The position numbers were made by a program, and so were the translations under genes. Below the pieces are notes generated by a model. It worked only from the letters and a program-made list of their open reading frames with translations. It was not told the DNA's origin and searched no databases. From contig JAFSFB010000016.1 in NCBI GenBank assembly GCA_017435385.1, forward strand, positions 186,001 to 250,000: a stretch of 64,000 nucleotides of DNA, given 5' to 3'. Each line of letters begins with the position of its first letter. Positions within the stretch are counted from its first letter, which is position 1. Of the stretch, positions 61,201 to 64,000 are shown one piece after another. The stretch is from Clostridia bacterium (GTDB lineage: Bacteria > Bacillota > Clostridia > Oscillospirales > Acutalibacteraceae).

Positions 61201-61295
61201 CCGACGCATGGAGAACAACCGAGGATGAATGGAGCTATGAATATATTCTTAAAGAGCTCGGCATTCTCACAAGCCCCGTTATCAAAGCTGAATAA
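58206..61295 (+). CDS. Large GH106-like glycoside hydrolase (putative alpha-L-rhamnosidase-type)
   Basis: The protein is 1029 residues and cytoplasmic by lack of a signal peptide. The N-terminal YRGTPFWAWNSDLKSEEL...FKEMGLGGFHMHVRTGM block matches the GH106/GH2-clan style barrel start. FTDEPQF near 235 and LTGHMMEEP near 330 offer acidic catalytic candidates. A jelly-roll (galactose-binding-like) domain with RFRINSTIEYSGAMLALEDAEKA sits near 800, and a last beta domain follows. The substrate is likely a plant or mucin glycan, perhaps rhamnosides; this is family-level inference. AAAGGAG lies 7 nt before the ATG; in-frame sequence upstream overlaps the phosphatase and is not used. Confidence 0.8.
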   Translation: MLYKKNSAPELTQELFRNPTCEYRGTPFWAWNSDLKSEELQRQIEVFKEMGLGGFHMHVRTGMSTKYLSEEFMQLVKDCVDKADREEMLAWLYDEDRWPSGAAGGLVTKDEENRARCLLLTTEPCDNSGNADADLIDSRAEGGRNGKGYLIACYDIVLDSDGCLLSYDLIGENDAAKGTKWYAYLKIHASSPWYNNQTYLDTLNPKAVERFVEVTHDRYKEKVGYGFGETVPAIFTDEPQFTRKKQLPNSTDTSDVLLPWTDDIPETYKAQYGSDIIPSIPELFWDLPDNKPSLARYRYHDHISERFASAFADTCGKWCRENGIALTGHMMEEPTLESQTAALGDAMRSYRGFDLPGIDMLCASFEFTTAKQAQSAVHQFGYEGMLSELYGVTGWDYDFRGYKLHGDWQACLGVTIRVPHLSWVAMGGEAKRDYPASIHYQSPWYKKFSYVEDHFARVNTALTRGKPVVKVGVIHPVESYWLHWGPNDKTDLIRSSMDEKFLNVTEWLLKGSIDFNFISESLLPELCESGSAPLKVGKMEYDAVIVPDCETLRSTTLERLEAFRKAGGKLIFMGNSPYLEDGIESERGKKLYAQSQVIPFDREKLLTALDDNRTVTLRLKNGKLSDGFIYQLRRDNGCNWLFVSRCCEPYNKDMVRSSDLRITVKGEFTPYIYNTLNGEIESAEYKYVGGNTVISREMFDYDSLLLKLVDGRSEPCMNAGEPAAPEKEIRTPAFVPFTLSEPNVLLLDMAEFRVDDGGYMEEEEILRLDNVAREILGLPERGGNVAQPWVVEDEPTEHTLTLRFRINSTIEYSGAMLALEDAEKAKIVFNGNAIPNDIVGWFTDKDIKTVKLTDIKKGENILEITIPIGKRTNTEWCYLLGDFGVSVAGRKAQIIPMPEKISFGSIVNQGMPFYGGNITYHLEVEGSSLQIEATRYRGAIIDVRVDGEKKGDIAYPPYMLSIDGLENGKHKLDITLYGNRYNCFGAVHMANAARQWHGPDAWRTTEDEWSYEYILKELGILTSPVIKAE

Positions 61296-61311
61296 AACCG
61301 AATAAACAAAG

Positions 61312-61346
61312 AAAAGCCGTGTGCAGATTTTGCACACGGCTTTTTT
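61312..61346 (+). terminator. Terminator of the PAP-like/glycosidase operon
   Basis: A perfect 14-bp AAAAGCCGTGTGCA stem with loop GATTT (61312-61344), followed by Ts. Confidence 0.9.
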
Positions 61347-61400
61347 GTGAATAATGAATAGTGAAGAGTGAATAGTTTCGGGTGGGCTACGCCCACACCC
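61347..61400. repeat. Dispersed repeat: GTGAA-rich tract plus GGGTGGGC/GCCCACACCC hairpin (copy B)
   Basis: Same architecture as 45563-45617: GTGAATAATGAATAGTGAA then GTGAATAGTT and a GGGTGGGCTACGCCCACACCC hairpin. It sits between convergent transcription units and may help to end argD. Confidence 0.65.
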
Positions 61401-61436
61401 TATTTATAAATCCGCCGCTTTTATCGACAGATAGTT

Positions 61437-62600
61437 TTATTCTTCTATTGCTTCAACCAGTCTGTCCATCGCCGTTTCGAGAAGCTCGAAAGGAATGTTG
61501 AGAGGAGGAAGAAGACGAACCTTTGTTTTTGCGCTGAGTACAAGAACGCCTTTTGACATGGCGGCTGCGATAACTTCCTTTGCAGGCTTTTCGCATTCGA
61601 TGCCGAGCATAAGTCCTCTGCCCGAAACGCTCTTGACGCCCTTGACGCCGCTGAGCCTTGAAACGATATATTCGCTTCTCTTGCAGACCTCGGTCATCAT
61701 CGTATCGTCAAGCCTTGAAAGTATGCTCAGAGCACCGGCACAGCAGATGGGATTTCCGCCGAAGGTTGAGCCGTGAGAGCCTGCCGTCAGGATATCCTGA
61801 ACCTTTTCGCCGAGCATCGTGCAGCCAAGAGGCAGTCCGCCTGCAAGACCCTTTGCGGTCGAAACGATGTCAGGAGTTATTCCGTAATGCATATAGCTGT
61901 AAAGCTTGCCCGTTCTTCCGTTACCCGTCTGAACCTCGTCAATGATGACAAGCATATTCTTCTCTTTTGCGATCTCGCAAACGCCTTTGACAAATTCGTC
62001 GTCGAGAACATAAACTCCGCCCTCGCCCTGAACCGTTTCCATCATGATTGCGGCGCAGTTGTTGCTTTCGGCAAGCTCTCTGACAGAGTCGAGATTGTTT
62101 GCCTCGGCATAAACAAAACCCTCGGGGAAAGGTCCGAAATCGGTGTGGAAGGTATCCTGCCCCGTTGCGGCAAGAGTCGTTACCGTTCTGCCGTGGAAGC
62201 TGTTTTTGAGAGTAATTATCGTATGGTTGCCCTCACCCTTGTTGACAAGAGCCCATTTTCTCGCCGCCTTGATGGCGCATTCGTTGGCTTCAGCACCCGA
62301 ATTCGAGAAAAAGACCTTCTTCATGCCCGTTCTCTCGCAAAGCATTTCGGCAAGGTCGGCGCAAGGCTTTGTGTAGTAAAGATTTGATGTGTGACCGAGA
62401 AGCGAAGCCTGAACGGTTATCGCCTCGAGCCATTCGTCATCCGCAACGCCGAAGCTGTTGACGGCAATTCCGCTTCCGAGGTCGATATATTCGTTGCCCT
62501 CTTCATCATAAAGCAGAGCACCGTTGCCCTCCGTAAGTTCAAGCGGAAACCTCGCATATGTTCCTGCGATATATTCTTTATCCTTATTGATTATGCTCAT
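61437..62600 (-). CDS. argD: Acetylornithine aminotransferase
   Basis: The protein is 387 residues, a class III PLP aminotransferase. NSGAEANE is near 97, FHGRT near 132, IDEVQTGNGRTG near 212 and the PLP lysine in STAKGLAGGLPLG near 240. It makes N-acetylornithine from N-acetylglutamate semialdehyde. AAAGGA precedes the ATG. It is 13 nt after argB. Order argJ-argB-argD, all on the minus strand. Confidence 0.94.
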   Translation of the reverse strand: MSIINKDKEYIAGTYARFPLELTEGNGALLYDEEGNEYIDLGSGIAVNSFGVADDEWLEAITVQASLLGHTSNLYYTKPCADLAEMLCERTGMKKVFFSNSGAEANECAIKAARKWALVNKGEGNHTIITLKNSFHGRTVTTLAATGQDTFHTDFGPFPEGFVYAEANNLDSVRELAESNNCAAIMMETVQGEGGVYVLDDEFVKGVCEIAKEKNMLVIIDEVQTGNGRTGKLYSYMHYGITPDIVSTAKGLAGGLPLGCTMLGEKVQDILTAGSHGSTFGGNPICCAGALSILSRLDDTMMTEVCKRSEYIVSRLSGVKGVKSVSGRGLMLGIECEKPAKEVIAAAMSKGVLVLSAKTKVRLLPPLNIPFELLETAMDRLVEAIEE

Positions 62601-62613
62601 GATCTATCCTTTC

Positions 62614-63471
62614 TCAGCTCTGAACAAACATTGTTCCGATGCCTTCATCGGTCAGAATTTCGATAAGCAGGGAATGAGGCACTCTGCCATCGATGATAAA
62701 CACCTTTTTAACACCCCTGCGGATAGCCTCTCTGCAGCAGTCAACCTTAGGAATCATGCCGCCCTTGATGATTCCCTCGTTGACAAGCTCGGAAATCTCG
62801 CTGACATAAACCTTGGGAATGAGGGTTGAGGGATCGTTCTTATCTCTGAGAATGCCGTCGATATCGGTCATGGAAACCATGCTCTCTGCGCAAAGCTCGC
62901 CTGCGATCTTTGCGGCGGCTGTATCGGCATTGATGTTATATACATTGCCCTCGTCATCGACACCCGTTGTTGAAACGACGGGAACATAGCCCGATGAAAG
63001 CAGGTCGTTGATAACCTCGGTGTTGACCTCGGTGATCTCTCCGACGAAGCCGAGCTGCTCATCCTTGACCTCTGCTTTGATGAGATGTCCGTCAGCTCCG
63101 CAGATGCCGACCGCCTTGCAGCCCTTGCTCTGAAGATGGCTGACAAGATTCTTGTTGACCTTGCCTGCAAGAACCATCTGAACGATATCAGCGGTCTCCT
63201 TGTCGGTAACTCTCAGACCGTTGACGAATTTGCTCTCCTTGCCGATCTTGCCGAGCATCTCCGTGATTTCGGGGCCGCCGCCGTGAACGAGAACGACTTT
63301 TATGCCGATCTGTGTCAGAAAGGCAACATCGCCCATAACAGCATCCTTGAGTTCCTCGTTTATCATTGCATTTCCGCCGTATTTGATAACAACGGTCTTG
63401 TCCGTATATTCCTGTATGTAAGGCAGAGCTTCAACAAGAACTCTGACTCTCTGCGCATTTGAAATGTCCAT
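62614..63471 (-). CDS. argB: Acetylglutamate kinase
   Basis: The protein is 285 residues of the amino-acid kinase family. VVIKYGGNAM is near 28, VLVHGGGPEI near 62, and NINADTAAAKIA near 185. It phosphorylates N-acetylglutamate, the second step of arginine synthesis. The ATG at 63471 follows AAGGTGG at 5 nt; a GTG three codons earlier overlaps it. It has an N-terminal extension near the expected arginine-sensitive helix, so feedback inhibition is possible but not shown. Confidence 0.95.
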   Translation of the reverse strand: MDISNAQRVRVLVEALPYIQEYTDKTVVIKYGGNAMINEELKDAVMGDVAFLTQIGIKVVLVHGGGPEITEMLGKIGKESKFVNGLRVTDKETADIVQMVLAGKVNKNLVSHLQSKGCKAVGICGADGHLIKAEVKDEQLGFVGEITEVNTEVINDLLSSGYVPVVSTTGVDDEGNVYNINADTAAAKIAGELCAESMVSMTDIDGILRDKNDPSTLIPKVYVSEISELVNEGIIKGGMIPKVDCCREAIRRGVKKVFIIDGRVPHSLLIEILTDEGIGTMFVQS

Positions 63472-63497
63472 ATTATCCACCTTATGTTTTATTAGCT

Positions 63498-64000
63498 TTA
63501 TGTTCTGTAATCTCCGTTGATTTTAACGTAATCGTAAGTCAGGTCGCAGCCCCATGCGGTTGCTTCGCACTCGCCGCTGTTGAGATTGATAAGAACCTGA
63601 ATTTCTTTTTCGCTGAGGATCTTCTTCGCTTCTTCTTCGCTGAATTCAACGCCTGCGCCGTCAACGCAAACGATGATTCCGCCTGCCGCCGACTTGAAGG
63701 CAACCTCGATCTTTGTAACATCAACATCCGCTCCGCTGTAACCGATAGCGCAGAGGACTCTGCCCCAGTTTGCATCGGCGCCGAACATCGCAGCCTTGAA
63801 AAGCGAAGAGCAGATAACGGACTTTGAAACGGTAACCGCAATTTCCTTTGAGGCCGCTCCCGAAACAACGCATTCGAGAAGCTTCGTTGCGCCCTCGCCG
63901 TCGCCTGCGATCATTCTGCAGAGATAGGTCGTGACCGCATTGAGAGCCTTGCAGAATTCGTCGAAGTCTTCGCCCTCTCCGGTAATCTCATCGTTGCCTG
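63498..64000 (-). CDS. argJ: Glutamate N-acetyltransferase ArgJ, N-terminal part outside window
   Basis: The frame is open to the right edge, giving about 167 C-terminal residues, i.e. most of the beta chain. Visible blocks: MIAGDGEGATKLLECVV, VSKSVICSSLFKAAMFGADANWGRVL, and the terminal Y-V-x-I-N-x-x-Y-R. The autocleavage Thr lies upstream of the window. The enzyme transfers acetyl from acetylornithine to glutamate (and may use acetyl-CoA). 26 nt before argB. Confidence 0.93.
   Translation of the reverse strand, partial: GNDEITGEGEDFDEFCKALNAVTTYLCRMIAGDGEGATKLLECVVSGAASKEIAVTVSKSVICSSLFKAAMFGADANWGRVLCAIGYSGADVDVTKIEVAFKSAAGGIIVCVDGAGVEFSEEEAKKILSEKEIQVLINLNSGECEATAWGCDLTYDYVKINGDYRT

Overview
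The window reads as chromosomal DNA of a Gram-positive, low-to-moderate GC Clostridia-type bacterium. An uncultured gut Oscillospirales/Ruminococcaceae relative is my best guess. The basis is a CIRCE-controlled groES-groEL operon, the fused rpoB-rpoC-rpsL-rpsG-fusA-tuf cluster, a dgt-dnaG-rpoD operon, RNase Y with YmdB, a T-box in front of thrS, strong Shine-Dalgarno sites, consensus sigma-A promoters with 17-bp spacers, and secreted proteins with InlB-type, LRR_5, PPC and 3D domains. No phage, plasmid or CRISPR array was seen. Species assignment is inference.

Layout. 1-7.1 kb: a truncated secreted InlB-repeat protein, a GPH-type sugar symporter, a calcineurin-like phosphoesterase and a secreted PPC-domain protein, all on the minus strand and mostly separated by terminators. 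7.2-9.3 kb: groEL/groES with a textbook CIRCE. 9.4-13.7 kb: a plus-strand envelope-polysaccharide cluster (GT8 glycosyltransferase, TVP38 membrane protein, O-antigen-ligase-like polymerase) with overlapping genes, a DUF4886 protein and an unknown membrane protein. 13.8-26.3 kb: the transcription/translation cluster, with separate promoters in front of rpoB, rpsL, tuf and possibly rpsG. 26.4-31.2 kb: tmcAL, ackA and a three-gene unit (CBM9-like, NahK-like sugar kinase, orphan). 31.2-37.3 kb: dgt, a surface CHAP-like protein, dnaG and two tandem rpoD-type sigma genes. 37.4-45.3 kb: an IMPACT-family protein, rpmE, and a long operon rny-ymdB-ttcA-RAYT-dcd-apgM-metY. 45.3-48.3 kb: T-box, thrS, a 53-residue membrane protein and two tRNAs. 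48.4-54.6 kb: a PanE-like reductase, a patatin, a YabE-like 3D/G5 protein, an S51 peptidase, a sugar isomerase-like protein and a GtrA protein, followed by a structured repeat region. 54.6-61.3 kb: an LRR/Ig-like surface protein, then a purple-acid-phosphatase-like protein and a large GH106-like glycosidase. 61.4-64 kb: argJ-argB-argD, with argJ cut by the window end.

The points most worth a second look are: a full-length RNase Y gene whose only well-placed initiator is ATA; two adjacent primary-type sigma factors that share a 98-nt identical block but differ in region 4.2; a surface CHAP-like gene inside the primase/sigma operon; a RAYT transposase gene carrying REP-like palindromes in its own coding sequence inside a housekeeping operon; a roughly 300-bp structured region bounded by two identical 26-nt hairpins; and an apgM gene coupled to metY that may act on homoserine. 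No clearly new multi-gene defence or mobile system was found.
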